A stretch of 64,000 bases of DNA from Panopea generosa (lineage: Eukaryota > Mollusca > Bivalvia > Adapedonta > Hiatellidae), in contig CM055902.1 of the NCBI GenBank assembly GCA_029582155.1, positions 17,763,011 to 17,827,010 on the forward strand, in the 5' to 3' direction. The position numbers were made by a program, and so were the translations under genes. Below the pieces are notes generated by a model. The model did no database searches and had not been told where the DNA came from. It saw only the letters and a program-made list of their open reading frames with translations. Below, piece by piece: positions 44,046-47,794 of this stretch. Each line of letters opens with the position of its first letter. Position 1 is the first letter of the stretch.

Positions 44046-44752
44046 ACATAAATGTTAAATTGCACAAGGAAATGTGTACGATTCTGGTAATATATTGATC
44101 GGACTTACTGAACTCATATCGCATGTGCTGAAATAAGCACTCATTTATTTGTCCATGTTTTGTATACTGTAGCTTATTTTTTACTATTTTGCTATAGTTT
44201 AAACTTGCGATGCTTTGTGATTTCAGGCCCCGTCTTGTATGATGGTAAGCATTCCTCATATTTTGTGTCTCATATTTAAAAAAAAAACAGTGAGTGTTAA
44301 CGTGCATGCATGCGTGCGTATGTGTGACATGTTCACATTCCATTCCAATTTCTAGTTAAAACTGAATGTTCGCTACGATTGTTTAAAGTGATTTGTTAAA
44401 TGTTTTCAAACTAAAGCAAACTCATGACCATTGCTTGGTTATTGTTCGTTATCAAATTTGTTTTTAGAATGTCTATCAAAGCCCAGCCACACTTTCTGTT
44501 GTGTATCATTTCTTACTGTTTATATTAGGTATTAACGTGCCTGTCATAGTTGCAGCAGTTCTTGGGTCACTGTCACTGGTCGTGTCACTTGTCATTCTCA
44601 TTCATGCCGCTAGTGTCACCAAGAAACAGTCACAGAAGGTTGAAATGGAGCAGCAGCGAGACACAGAAATGGACACAAATGGTGTAGAGAGAACGCCTTA
44701 CATGGACGCTCTATATGATGTATCAAACAGACATGTTAATATAGATTATTAA
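2463..44752 (+). CDS. REJ-GPS single-pass membrane receptor, 26 exons recognised, 5' end missing
   Basis: Joined exons: 2463-2522, 3737-3898, 5191-5309, 6626-6800, 9478-9567, 12922-13053, 13603-13815, 14741-14911, 17410-17661, 18073-18283, 19642-19775, 21227-21343, 27055-27176, 28421-28606, 29462-29573, 31222-31308, 31948-32102, 33538-33699, 34730-34844, 34976-35113, 35937-36091, 38486-38715, 39950-40110, 43230-43424, 44227-44244, 44529-44752. All junctions are AG/GT and every phase fits; the total is 3896 nt, one open frame ending at TAA. Seen, numbering from the first full codon: Cys-rich start (1-113) with CGICGGTNSTC, beta-rich segments (114-450), REJ/PKD-like region (about 450-885) with DGSYSFDPDGG near 629, GAIN-like region (about 890-1150), GPS (1153-1217) with HLS at 1209-1211, one hydrophobic helix (about 1227-1251) and a 46-residue tail. 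Family knowledge: REJ plus GPS occurs in sperm egg-jelly receptors and polycystin-1 relatives; the GPS cuts itself before Ser/Thr. Inference: a surface receptor or adhesion protein. The frame enters in phase 1, so more exons lie upstream; symmetric exons could be missed. Confidence 0.85.
2677..2860. mobile_element. MITE, diverged copy
   Basis: Starts TACAGTAAAACATG and ends near GGTTAGACTCTA, imperfect inverted ends. The interior (AAGCAGCCACC, CCTGTATTAAGCAAC, CTGTCTTAAAA, GACTGG..TACTTAAGAC) matches the better copy at 42791. Confidence 0.65.
3405..3600 (+). repeat. Dispersed repeat, copy 1
   Basis: Matches 41087-41295 with many shared blocks: CTCTCTCGATTGGGTC, GTTAAATAGCA, TTTGAATGACGTCA and GGGAGATATCAGG. 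A partial copy of the inner block (GATTGGTCAGTTGCTTC) recurs at 3602-3660. Unclassified; no clear TIR seen. Confidence 0.65.
3737..3898 (+). CDS. Exon 2: Cys-rich segment
   Basis: Acceptor TAG ends at 3736, donor GTAAGT at 3899, phase 1 to 1. It adds six Cys, including a VCQQCDRNP stretch, so the N-terminus is likely a disulfide-rich extracellular module. The donor runs directly into GTAA repeats and a long GA tract. Confidence 0.85.
3899..3966. repeat. (GTAA)n/(GA)n microsatellite at the exon 2 donor
   Basis: The donor GTAAGT continues as GTAAGTAAG and then an uninterrupted GA tract of about 55 bases. The rest of intron 2 to 5190 shows no recognisable gene or repeat apart from A/T runs. Confidence 0.9.
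5191..5309 (+). CDS. Exon 3: CGxCGG motif as at the ADAMTS Cys-rich/spacer border
   Basis: Acceptor TTGTACAG ends at 5190. The codons include DVCGICGGTNSTC, close to the motif at the end of the ADAMTS cysteine-rich domain. The donor is weak (GTCCGT at 5310), but phase 0 there joins cleanly to exon 4; without it the frame stops at TAG within 12 bases. Confidence 0.75.
5310..6625 (+). other. Intron 3, nothing recognised
   Basis: AT-rich sequence without a coding frame that fits the flanking phases and without a clear repeat. Short open stretches at 5642-6020 have low-complexity composition. Confidence 0.6.
6626..6800 (+). CDS. Exon 4: beta-rich ectodomain segment
   Basis: Acceptor TTTACAG ends at 6625, donor GTAATG at 6801, phase 0 to 1. 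Alternating hydrophobic residues (ATIVAIAVIRR) suggest beta strands. It follows the CGxCGG motif where ADAMTS proteins have the spacer, but I cannot show homology to a spacer. Confidence 0.8.
6956..9370. repeat. 30-bp minisatellite, about 80 units, in intron 4
   Basis: The unit is 30 bp: CTGATTATGTACATTGTTCC plus CACGTTCAGTA. Two subfamilies are visible. Units up to about 7740 mostly carry CTCGTTCCGTACTGAATATG; later ones carry CACGTTCAGTACTGATTATG. Because 30 is divisible by three and the unit lacks stops in several frames, open frames run for hundreds of bases on both strands, a composition effect. Occasional shortened units mark local rearrangements, for example near 7050, 7320 and 8820. 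Confidence 0.95.
9478..9567 (+). CDS. Exon 5: beta-rich ectodomain segment
   Basis: Acceptor CTTTCAG ends at 9477, donor GTACTT at 9568, phase 1 to 1. Thirty codons with the hydrophobic end GPVIYVYAAA. It sits just after the 2.4-kb intronic 30-bp array. Confidence 0.75.
9658..10968. mobile_element. TIR-bounded non-autonomous element carrying a 25-bp array
   Basis: The ends 9658-9703 and 10923-10968 are inverted repeats with about 36 of 46 positions matching; shared blocks are CAACCATTCTT and AATATTCT. Inside lie the 25-bp array (10089-10447) and a shorter inverted pair near 10780-10818 and 10882-10912 (GAAGTTAGTTTGATAT). No transposase frame, so it would need one in trans. The family is not identified and no target duplication was resolved. 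Confidence 0.5.
10089..10447. repeat. 25-bp minisatellite, about 14 units
   Basis: Each unit contains GTGTCCAAAGGCGTCTATAT followed by TAGAG. Copies are nearly identical, with GGTGT/GGCGT alternation. It is CpG-bearing in an AT-rich setting. Confidence 0.95.
11490..12430 (+). pseudogene. Mariner-like transposase, broken
   Basis: Recognisable blocks in order: N-terminal helix-turn-helix-like KLGYSLKDIF...SYETARRWKNES (11560-11670), RWVWLTND (11860), VTGDETMVHYF with the first catalytic Asp (about 11948), and HDNAPAHTS with the second (12238). The segment that should carry the third Asp reads YSLYSPDLALCAA: a short insertion and replacement of the expected Asp. Stop codons and frameshifts separate the blocks (for example after 11720 and near 11890 and 12107). 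It lies within intron 5 in the same direction as the host gene. TIRs were not identified. Dead copy. Confidence 0.8.
12640..12890. repeat. Degenerate tandem repeat before exon 6
   Basis: Irregular units of about 25-35 bp built around TGTAGATTGAGAAA and variants such as GCAGATTGAAAAATGGG. The array ends only about 35 bases before the exon 6 acceptor. Confidence 0.65.
12922..13053 (+). CDS. Exon 6: ectodomain segment
   Basis: Acceptor TCTGCAG ends at 12921, donor GTAAAA at 13054, phase 1 to 1. It codes for LAVNLHLVLKNG in a strand-like pattern plus one Cys. A degenerate tandem repeat runs almost to its acceptor. Confidence 0.8.
13603..13815 (+). CDS. Exon 7: ectodomain segment with Cys pairs
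   Basis: Acceptor TTTTAG ends at 13602, donor GTATGT at 13816, phase 1 to 1. Seventy-one residues including SCTISV, WVCASF and FGCQSI; the three Cys suggest a disulfide-stabilised beta domain. No named domain recognised. Confidence 0.8.
13915..13984. repeat. (CA)n microsatellite
   Basis: Nearly pure CA repeat with one AACA interruption, then a TA tail, in intron 7 about 100 bases after the exon 7 donor. Confidence 0.95.
14190..14365. repeat. Degenerate ~36-bp tandem repeat
   Basis: About five diverged units sharing GGCTTGATTCTTGATTCCTA followed by a variable TTGG/ATGG part. In intron 7. Confidence 0.65.
14741..14911 (+). CDS. Exon 8: E-set-like beta segment (GDTVSVTF)
   Basis: Acceptor CTGTAG ends at 14740, donor GTACGT at 14912, phase 1 to 1. 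GDTVSVTFNKG followed by CSWNREKTSLAI resembles the strand pattern of beta-sandwich units found before REJ regions and in other invertebrate surface proteins. The domain name is an inference. Confidence 0.8.
14912..17409 (+). other. Intron 8, nothing recognised
   Basis: About 2.5 kb of AT-rich sequence with no repeat array, SINE or phase-compatible exon that I could support. Confidence 0.55.
17410..17661 (+). CDS. Exon 9: segment leading into the REJ region
   Basis: Acceptor TTTTTTCAG ends at 17409, donor GTAACC at 17662, phase 1 to 1. Eighty-three full codons; it ends with a strand-rich stretch (FVTLALKIV, SSIVWKVNTVI) typical of REJ module starts. Confidence 0.85.
18073..18283 (+). CDS. Exon 10: REJ-like segment
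   Basis: Acceptor TTTAG ends at 18072, donor GTAAGT at 18284, phase 1 to 2. GDYLVEVTARDFLGGSAVI matches the strand pattern that closes Ig-like PKD/REJ units, Y-x-V-x-V-x-A followed by a tail of alternating hydrophobics. Confidence 0.8.
18432..18800 (+). repeat. Dispersed repeat shared with 44785-45135
   Basis: Begins about ATGCTTCCGTG and shares ATAATGGCGGTTATAAATA, CATTTTCCTTATTTCAATGC, ATGAATACATGATTTCGGAA and CACTTTGTCAACAG with the copy after the gene end. Same orientation. Unclassified. Confidence 0.7.
19642..19775 (+). CDS. Exon 11: REJ-like segment
   Basis: Acceptor TTTAATAG ends at 19641, donor GTACGT at 19776, phase 2 to 1. LYKLQWMRNDENKTGLYTY includes an N-K-T glycosylation sequon. 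The phase change here is matched on both sides, which supports the boundaries. Confidence 0.8.
19929..20169. mobile_element. MITE with 29-bp TIRs
   Basis: Ends 19929-19957 and 20141-20169 are inverted repeats matching at about 25 of 29 positions, with a perfect core GAACAGCTAACCCGCC. The 241-bp element sits in intron 11 and has no coding capacity. Confidence 0.7.
21227..21343 (+). CDS. Exon 12: REJ-like segment
   Basis: Acceptor TCCTAG ends at 21226, donor GTGAGT at 21344, phase 1 to 1. VIYKLRLYTKDD and AITVNIVC are strand-like. The 4.5-kb satellite follows in the next intron. Confidence 0.8.
21571..21673 (+). mobile_element. Left part of a GTCTCACTACACAG MITE, cut by the satellite
   Basis: Starts GTCTCACTACACAG like the intact copy at 27625 and continues through ATGATTCTTGCGCTTAAA to AATGGTTCATAA, where the satellite begins. 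Confidence 0.65.
21674..26205. repeat. 4.5-kb satellite of 29-30-bp units in intron 12
   Basis: About 150 units of the form AAAGGCAAGCATAATCAAT plus AATATCTAATA. Length alternates between 29 and 30 bp by one A. Variant letters (GGCGAGC, AACATCT, AATAAAAATATC) occur in blocks, and longer segments are themselves duplicated at an offset of 649 bp (23.7 kb versus 24.4 kb) and 346 bp (25.66 versus 26.01 kb). It makes up about 80 percent of intron 12. Confidence 0.97.
26235..26645 (+). mobile_element. GTCTCACTACACAG MITE family, right-hand copy
   Basis: From ATGATTCTTGCACTTAAAAT through TTCTTGCTGCAGATGAGTA, GCATATACTGCAATAAGACA and TTTTATATAGAACAA to ACTGTGTAGTGAAAC, a one-base variant of the terminal repeat. 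Its first part repeats sequence already present before the satellite. Confidence 0.65.
27055..27176 (+). CDS. Exon 13: REJ/PKD signature DGSYSFDPDGG
   Basis: Acceptor TTTTAG ends at 27054, donor GTAAAT at 27177, phase 1 to 0. DGSYSFDPDGGELTYAWTC is the diagnostic motif of REJ and PKD-type Ig folds (GS-x-S-x-DPDG followed by Y-x-W-x-C) and is the best domain evidence for the gene. Confidence 0.9.
27625..28070 (+). mobile_element. Intact 446-bp MITE, TIR GTCTCACTACACAGTT
   Basis: The left end GTCTCACTACACAGTT and the right end AACTGTGTAGTGAGAC are perfect inverted repeats of 16 bp. No coding capacity. It is the best copy of a family with further members at 1740, 21571 and 26235. Confidence 0.75.
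28421..28606 (+). CDS. Exon 14: REJ-like segment whose 3' end seeds a minisatellite
   Basis: Acceptor AATTTCAG ends at 28420, donor GTAAGT at 28607, phase 0 to 0. AGHTYVFTLTVSTVKSE is a typical strand pair of the PKD/REJ fold. The last 56 or so bases plus the donor are repeated eight further times downstream. Reading past the true donor meets TAA in the third codon (GTA AGT TAA), so only this donor gives a productive join. Confidence 0.85.
28607..29166 (+). repeat. 65-bp minisatellite made of the exon 14 end plus its splice donor
   Basis: Eight full and one partial copies of a 65-bp unit follow exon 14. Each repeats the exon stretch from ACGTACACCGGTACAGCAC to ATGCAAACG and the donor with TTA after it. 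The donor GTAAGT is intact in most copies (GTTAGT in one, GTAAAT in the last full one). Since 65 is not a multiple of three and the bases after the donor form TAA, using a later donor would end the protein early. Confidence 0.95.
29315..29450 (+). mobile_element. SINE copy, head degenerate
   Basis: GTAGTGTAGTGGGTA resembles the start of the copy at 45668; then CCAGTACTGGATCCGCCCAG and a tail CGCAATCGAGCTAAAATATA, ending just before the exon 15 acceptor. Confidence 0.65.
29462..29573 (+). CDS. Exon 15: REJ-like segment
   Basis: Acceptor TTTACAG ends at 29461, donor GTAAAT at 29574, phase 0 to 1. VSIMVKAFVGSDVNVEWRLV is strand-like. Short exon in a SINE-bearing intron context. Confidence 0.75.
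30613..30658 (+). other. G-rich tract able to form G-quadruplexes
   Basis: Eight runs of three to five G separated by one to four bases on the sense strand within intron 15, so the pre-mRNA would carry it too. No other feature in 29700-31000 was identified. Confidence 0.7.
30957..31043 (-). mobile_element. tRNA-Leu-like pseudogene or SINE head
   Basis: Read on the minus strand: TGGTCGAGTGATCTAAGG (class II box A), an anticodon-loop-like CTCAAGA (CAA), a long variable part, then AGGTTCGAGTC (box B). The acceptor stem ends do not pair well and the anticodon stem has mismatches, so I do not call a functional tRNA. Confidence 0.55.
31222..31308 (+). CDS. Exon 16: REJ-like segment
   Basis: Acceptor ATTGCAG ends at 31221, donor GTAAAT at 31309, phase 1 to 1. 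Twenty-nine codons, with FAWYIINP near the end. Found by phase matching and frame continuity; the sequence alone is only weakly REJ-like. Confidence 0.7.
31948..32102 (+). CDS. Exon 17: end of REJ-like region
   Basis: Acceptor CTTCAG ends at 31947, donor GTGAGT at 32103, phase 1 to 0. LKRGRKYMFQVKVSN matches the REJ pattern G-x-x-Y-x-F-x-V followed by N, and a later Cys sits where REJ domains have their conserved C-terminal Cys. Confidence 0.85.
32103..33537 (+). other. Intron 17, nothing recognised
   Basis: AT-rich intron; no array, TIR pair or phase-compatible exon seen. Confidence 0.55.
33538..33699 (+). CDS. Exon 18: Cys-containing linker after REJ
   Basis: Acceptor TTTACAG ends at 33537, donor GTACGT at 33700, phase 0 to 0. 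Fifty-four codons with three Cys; it joins the REJ-like region to the helical GAIN-like part. Confidence 0.8.
33700..34729 (+). other. Intron 18, nothing firm
   Basis: A GGACTCGAACC box B-like motif (minus strand) near 34289 may be a decayed SINE head; otherwise no feature. Confidence 0.45.
34730..34844 (+). CDS. Exon 19: REJ to GAIN transition
   Basis: Acceptor ATTAAG ends at 34729, donor GTAAGT at 34845, phase 0 to 1. After a short strand region the sequence turns acidic and helical (AETKLDDLIAAQMEDG). Confidence 0.8.
34976..35113 (+). CDS. Exon 20: helical GAIN subdomain A-like segment
   Basis: Acceptor TTCTAG ends at 34975, donor GTAAGC at 35114, phase 1 to 1. Predominantly helical composition (SIEMLSTRLKTAGLS, KVADLVRQVMDE), as expected for the helical half of a GAIN domain N-terminal to a GPS. 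Confidence 0.85.
35937..36091 (+). CDS. Exon 21: helical GAIN subdomain A-like segment
   Basis: Acceptor TACTAG ends at 35936, donor GTAAGT at 36092, phase 1 to 0. Amphipathic helices (RLAMDITNLLEKLCN) end in a very acidic run. Shifting the acceptor by two bases would break the frame, so AG at 35935-35936 is preferred. Confidence 0.8.
36759..36880. repeat. Perfect foldback, 58-bp arms, 6-base loop
   Basis: 36759-36816 is the exact reverse complement of 36823-36880, with AATTAA between. On the minus strand the right arm is the coding end of a LINE (YISEALKVRRSIQNFISN then stop), so the left arm is an inverted copy of that end. Confidence 0.95.
36823..37975 (-). pseudogene. LINE reverse transcriptase C-terminal part, frame-broken
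   Basis: Minus-strand blocks in order: FYYLGVVFNYTGTFTLNQ (37780-37840), QLFDAFVTSLLSYRSEVW, then IERIHLKFCKNFLGVK and VYGELGRYPLF (37500-37690), YWIGIIKSDNVILN and INWLSCVKYMLHNYGF (37340-37480), and finally EDEFHFVLLRSRY and YISEALKVRRSIQNF (36823-37060). This order is usual for bivalve CR1/RTE-type polymerase C-termini. Frameshifts separate the blocks. Polymerase core absent, so 5'-truncated. It lies antisense in intron 21. Confidence 0.8.
38486..38715 (+). CDS. Exon 22: GAIN-like segment
   Basis: Acceptor TTTAAG ends at 38485, donor GTAAGT at 38716, phase 0 to 2. Charged helix (AKELAKKEGENTRQYRK) then strand-rich KHTYIVTTFDDME, which fits the GAIN switch from helical to beta subdomain. 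The frame stays open upstream to 38375, but the polypyrimidine-AG at 38485 fits the phase. Confidence 0.8.
39620..39690 (-). mobile_element. tRNA-like SINE head fragment
   Basis: On the minus strand: GCCCGATTAGCTCAGTTGGT (box A) and GCGAGTTCGATCTC (box B) about 30 bases later. No matching acceptor stem or known SINE body recognised. Confidence 0.5.
39950..40110 (+). CDS. Exon 23: GAIN beta-subdomain-like segment
   Basis: Acceptor CTTTAAG ends at 39949, donor GTTTGT at 40111, phase 2 to 1. Strands LKVEVYKTG and CSIYMVVDLF with three Cys, directly before the GPS exon. Confidence 0.8.
40185..40400 (-). mobile_element. tRNA-derived SINE
   Basis: On the minus strand: CCAGTGGTATAGCATAGGG (box A-like), GGGATCAGGGTATCGTGGG in place of box B, then TGTCGCCCTTGAGCAAGAC and a tail TTGTTTCACAATCGATGTAA identical in part to the copy at 1486. 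It lies less than 100 bases after exon 23. Confidence 0.7.
41087..41295 (+). repeat. Dispersed repeat, copy 2
   Basis: Matches 3405-3600: ACAGCTCTCTCGATTGGGTC, TTTGAATGACGTCACAG and AAGATATCAGGTAAT. Same orientation as copy 1; both are within or beside the large gene. Confidence 0.65.
42047..42636. repeat. 49-bp minisatellite, 12 units, in intron 23
   Basis: Each unit starts GACATAAATGTTACAATGGA, then GCCCTATGGGAAATGTAATA and GTAATGTGA. Total 590 bp, almost exactly 12 units. Units 1 and 5 share a TTGTGGTGCGA ending, which suggests a four-unit duplication; the remaining units are nearly identical. Confidence 0.95.
42791..42969. mobile_element. 179-bp MITE, perfect 11-bp TIR
   Basis: TACAGTCAAAC at the left end and GTTTGACTGTA at the right end are exact inverted repeats. 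The interior has AAGCAGCCA, CCTGTATTAAGCAACAACC and ACTGGCTACTTAAGAC. Ends in TA, as in mariner/Tc1-type insertions (inference). A diverged copy is at 2677. Confidence 0.75.
43023..43229 (+). repeat. 59-bp repeat of the exon 24 acceptor region
   Basis: AG acceptors preceded by TTTGT(G/A)TCTTGC occur at 43051, 43110, 43169 and 43228, exactly 59 bases apart. After each of the first three comes GCACAACCACCAAAGTTGA, homologous to the true exon start GTAAAAAAATCAAAGTGGA. The first three are thus copies of the intron end plus the first exon bases. Confidence 0.9.
43230..43424 (+). CDS. Exon 24: GPS autoproteolysis motif
   Basis: Acceptor CTTGCAG ends at 43229, donor GTAATT at 43425, phase 1 to 1. 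CWYFEEAVRKFDQSG, then DDGSVICGTKHLSTFTV. Known for the GPS: Cys pairs and cleavage between Leu and Thr/Ser in H-L-T/S; here H-L-S is intact, so cleavage looks possible. The second canonical Trp position is replaced. Three decoy acceptor copies lie immediately upstream. Confidence 0.88.
43659..43998. repeat. ~34-bp minisatellite, about 9 units, ending in (GT)n
   Basis: Units AGTAAAACATGTGGATGTGC plus CATATGTAACCACC, some extended by TGTCC or TGTCA. It is directly followed by a pure GT tract (43998-44041). In intron 24. Confidence 0.9.
43998..44042. repeat. (GT)n microsatellite
   Basis: Uninterrupted GT dinucleotides for about 43 bases, about 185 bases before the microexon acceptor. Confidence 0.95.
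44227..44244 (+). CDS. Exon 25: 18-nt microexon
   Basis: Acceptor ATTTCAG ends at 44226, donor GTAAGC at 44245, phase 1 to 1. It inserts six residues between the GPS strand and the membrane helix. Skipping it keeps the frame, so it may be alternatively used. Strong splice sites on both sides argue for it, but it is too short to judge by coding content. Confidence 0.6.
44529..44752 (+). CDS. Exon 26: membrane helix, cytoplasmic tail and stop
   Basis: Acceptor ATATTAG ends at 44528, phase 1; TAA at 44750-44752. The helix (VPVIVAAVLGSLSLVVSLVI onward) is followed by TKKQ, fitting a type I orientation, and a Gln/Glu-rich tail with late tyrosines (TPYMDALYDV). No second hydrophobic segment precedes the stop, so this is not a multi-pass channel. 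Confidence 0.88.
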
Positions 44753-44756
44753 TAAA
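44751..44756 (+). promoter_or_regulatory. Possible poly(A) signal AATAAA overlapping the stop codon
   Basis: AATAAA starts inside the terminal TAA. If used, the 3' UTR would be only about 20-30 bases. Position is suggestive but the motif is common in AT-rich DNA. Confidence 0.35.
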
Positions 44757-44784
44757 CCATACAGGCATAGAACCACTAATGCAA

Positions 44785-45135
44785 ACAAATATTATGCTTC
44801 CGTGGAGTGGTCGTATAATGGCGGTTATAAATAATCCTTGTTTCTTCTTCTTAAAAAACATTTTCCTTATTTCAATGCTTTTTTTATTTGAATGATTTTA
44901 TTACATTTAGAAAGCATTATAAAGTTAAAATTGTGAATTTAGACAAAAAATGATGTTTGGAAATTTTGGTATGAATACATGATTTCGGAATTCAAGTTTC
45001 ACTTTGTCAACAGCGTACAGACTGAACAGAAACACATCTCTTAGATGAAACATTACTCCTATTTTCTCATCCTATTTTGGGAGTGCAGAGGTTGACAAAC
45101 TTACATTTATTGTTTGTGCTCTTTCATTTGGGTCT
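44785..45135 (+). repeat. Dispersed repeat, second copy of 18432-18800
   Basis: Shares ordered blocks with 18432-18800 (CTTCCGTG, ATAATGGCGGTTATAAATA, ATGAATACATGATTTCGGAA, GTGCAGAGG.TGACAAAC). It begins only about 30 bases after the stop codon, so it may form the 3' UTR or lie just past it. Confidence 0.7.
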
Positions 45136-45667
45136 CATTTACTATAGAATAAAAAGCAAAAAGCAATTGTGGGCTTACTCCTACAATTAGTTGAAGGCAC
45201 GATATCAAGGGTGGGGTTTCAAAATTTTAAAATTGGCAATAAAGACTTTTTTTTCCAATACGTCATCCTTGTATATTTTTGTTAGTTGGTCGATATTGTC
45301 ATAGGCATTGTAATACGAAAAAACAACACTTGGATGAGTAATTTCATTTTGAAACACTTTTCCTCATATTAATTTCGAACCTGCAATATGTATGGGTATT
45401 GCTACATATTGTTGAATTTGGTTGGTCCTGGGAAGAGGTGACGTCTCAACCAGTATGTGCGTGATTTTTAATTGTAGAATTGGGATTCTGTTTCGACTCC
45501 GATTAAAGTGTCGTTTTTGTCTTTTTTGTCACATTTATGGTGTATTTGAAATACTATCTACTTTGCAATTTAACTATAGATGAAAAATTGATACTTTATA
45601 TCCATTTAAAACAATTTTAGTGTTTTTTTAGATTTGTATTGGAATATTCCCGCCTTTAAACTCAATT
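45136..45667. other. Intergenic, nothing recognised
   Basis: AT-rich sequence with no repeat, frame or RNA-like element that I could support. Confidence 0.5.
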
Positions 45668-45835
45668 TAGAGAGTTGGTAGTGTAGTGGATAGGGTGTTT
45701 GCCGCTCACGCCAGAGGTTGTGGGTGCGATCCAAGGCTCGACTCGATGACTCTGAAATAACTACACTCAGTACTGATTCTACCCAGAAAACTTACTGGTT
45801 TTATAAGCTCTGAGCTTTCTTCACAAATTAATATA
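45668..45835 (+). mobile_element. tRNA-derived SINE
   Basis: GTTGGTAGTGTAGTGGATAGG (box A-like) and GTGGGTGCGATCC (box B-like), then CTCAGTACTGATTCTACCCAG and a TTCTTCACAAATTAATATA tail. Same family as 1486 and 29315. Confidence 0.7.
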
Positions 45836-46611
45836 TATTGCTTTGCTAGAACGATTAACGTATATTAATAGACTATTTGTATTTATTTGTATTGCCTGAC
45901 CATATTGTATAGTGGTTTTCGATAGTTTTATTTTAATGGAATCTTTTGTATATTGATTATGCCTATTTTGCTATATTGGTGATATTAACGAGAGTTATAT
46001 AATTTGTGACGTTTTTTATTTAAATAGATAAGTTCAATAAATGAATGTTATAGCCTGAGAAATGCTGACACGAGTTTTACTTATGTCCAATGAGTTGCTG
46101 GCCGTTACCTGGACACGTCATCTCATCTGCATTTGCTTAGTAATGGGTCTTGTAAGGGCGCACACACGAATGAATATTTAAGTGTTTAGGATTTAGGGTA
46201 AGTATTTTATTTGGACAGTTGAAAAATAGTTAAAAAAAAGTATGCAGCCAAAATGCTTTTATGTGGCTAAACTATATGTTGTGTGCTCACAAATGATCAG
46301 CTTGGCGCATAGAAGACCTAAATACCCTCCGAGGTCACATGTCCAATAGAACACATCAAGGAGAAACATGCGCTCGTGTTTAATATACATGAATATATAC
46401 GTACACTCAGATACTTTGAAAACGCACCACATACACACAGGCAATTTTAGGGCAGAAAATATCATCCGATTTCAATGAAAGTTTCTATACGTTAAGAGTG
46501 CTATCTCTGTCTTTTACTGTCAAAATTTCATGACTGAGACTTGAATTTTTTATACACCCCCCCCCCCCTCCCCCCTTTTTCCGAAGCTTCCTCCAAAAAG
46601 TGAAAATTCAC

Positions 46612-46672
46612 AGGCGACAGTAACGACTGTATGAACCATTCTCCTGGATATATGCACTCGTTACTGTCGCCT
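46612..46672. repeat. Inverted repeat, 14-bp arms
   Basis: AGGCGACAGTAACG (46612-46625) and CGTTACTGTCGCCT (46659-46672) are perfect complements around a 33-base loop. They follow a C-rich run at 46557-46575. Could be a small foldback element; no TSD was resolved. Confidence 0.7.
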
Positions 46673-47483
46673 TTTAAGTCCCTGTGTGTATATATACATT
46701 CAGACGAAGTGACAACAGGTGTCCCGCTTGGAACAAAGAACTGCTGAAGTAGCCAAACTACCACTATGGGCTTCATTCAGAAGTGTAAGTATTAAATTAA
46801 CAAATAATCAATCTTTTATGAGAATGTCATTTATTTAGATTCTTAAACAACAGTGTAAACATTCCGGTCGCCCATGACAACACTGAATCAAGAGTCATAA
46901 GAGACACAAAAATGTGTTTACGAATGTTTACGGTTAAAATCTGAAAAAAAGATGGAATAGCAAGTTTATAAAACATAAACTATAAAATAATTAATAGCCA
47001 TTTACACGTATATTGTGATATATTCTCAATTTATAAACTTATATTTTTTTTATTGTTTTTGTGATTTTCAGTAGCGTCTATCAGAATACTGTGTTTATAT
47101 AGACGAACTAATTACAAGACTGATACACATCACTGATATCAGTGTTGAAAATTTGATCTAACGCTACCCCCTTGATGAAATGATAAATGACGGCTTGACC
47201 TCACTTTGCACTCAGTGTATAGTGTAAATATGTTAAGCATTGATTGTGGCATTTCATTTCTCTAAACACCAACTTCGTTTGAGTTCAAGTTTCACAGGTG
47301 GGCAACATATGACTTTCGATGATCCATGAACTCTAATTTTTTTAAAAACCTGCTGCACAGATGCTTTAAAAGGGTGATTTAAATGTCTTAATCAATTTTA
47401 AACGTATAGTTGCTTGTTGTATAGTAAGGTATTTCCATTAAAATGTCAACAAAAATACACATACCCAGAGTCGAAAACGACCC
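46673..47483. other. Intergenic, nothing recognised
   Basis: AT-rich with no supported gene or repeat. Confidence 0.5.
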
Positions 47484-47724
47484 TGTGGACGAATTTGTGT
47501 CTAGCCGGTACAAACTTGTGAGTACCCGGGACGAACTTGTGTCTAGCCAGTACGAACTTGTGACTACCCGGGATGAACTTGAGTCTTCCCGGTACGAACT
47601 TGTGTCTACCCAGGACGAACTTGTGGCTATCCGGTTCAAACTTGTGACTACTCGGGACGAACTTGTGGCTACCAGGTACAAACTTGTGACTATCCGGGAC
47701 GAACTTGTGGCTACCCGGGGAGCT
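47484..47724. repeat. 21-bp minisatellite, about 11 units
   Basis: Units GACGAACTTGTGACTACCCGG with alternating GTCTAGCCGG/GTCTACCCAGG variants. Because 21 is a multiple of three, all six frames read repeated heptapeptides over about 240 bases; this is not evidence of a protein. Confidence 0.95.
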
Positions 47725-47794
47725 ATATGTAACAGGTGCTGCATGCGGTCTCACATTTGAAGCGTTCTGGGTTCACAAAACCATTCGAATGGCA

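Noticed and set aside
46528-46776. Minus-strand open frame beginning with a signal-peptide-like MKPIVVVWLL
   Set aside because: It runs through a C-rich tract and an inverted repeat, ends in low-complexity sequence, and has no splice or domain support.
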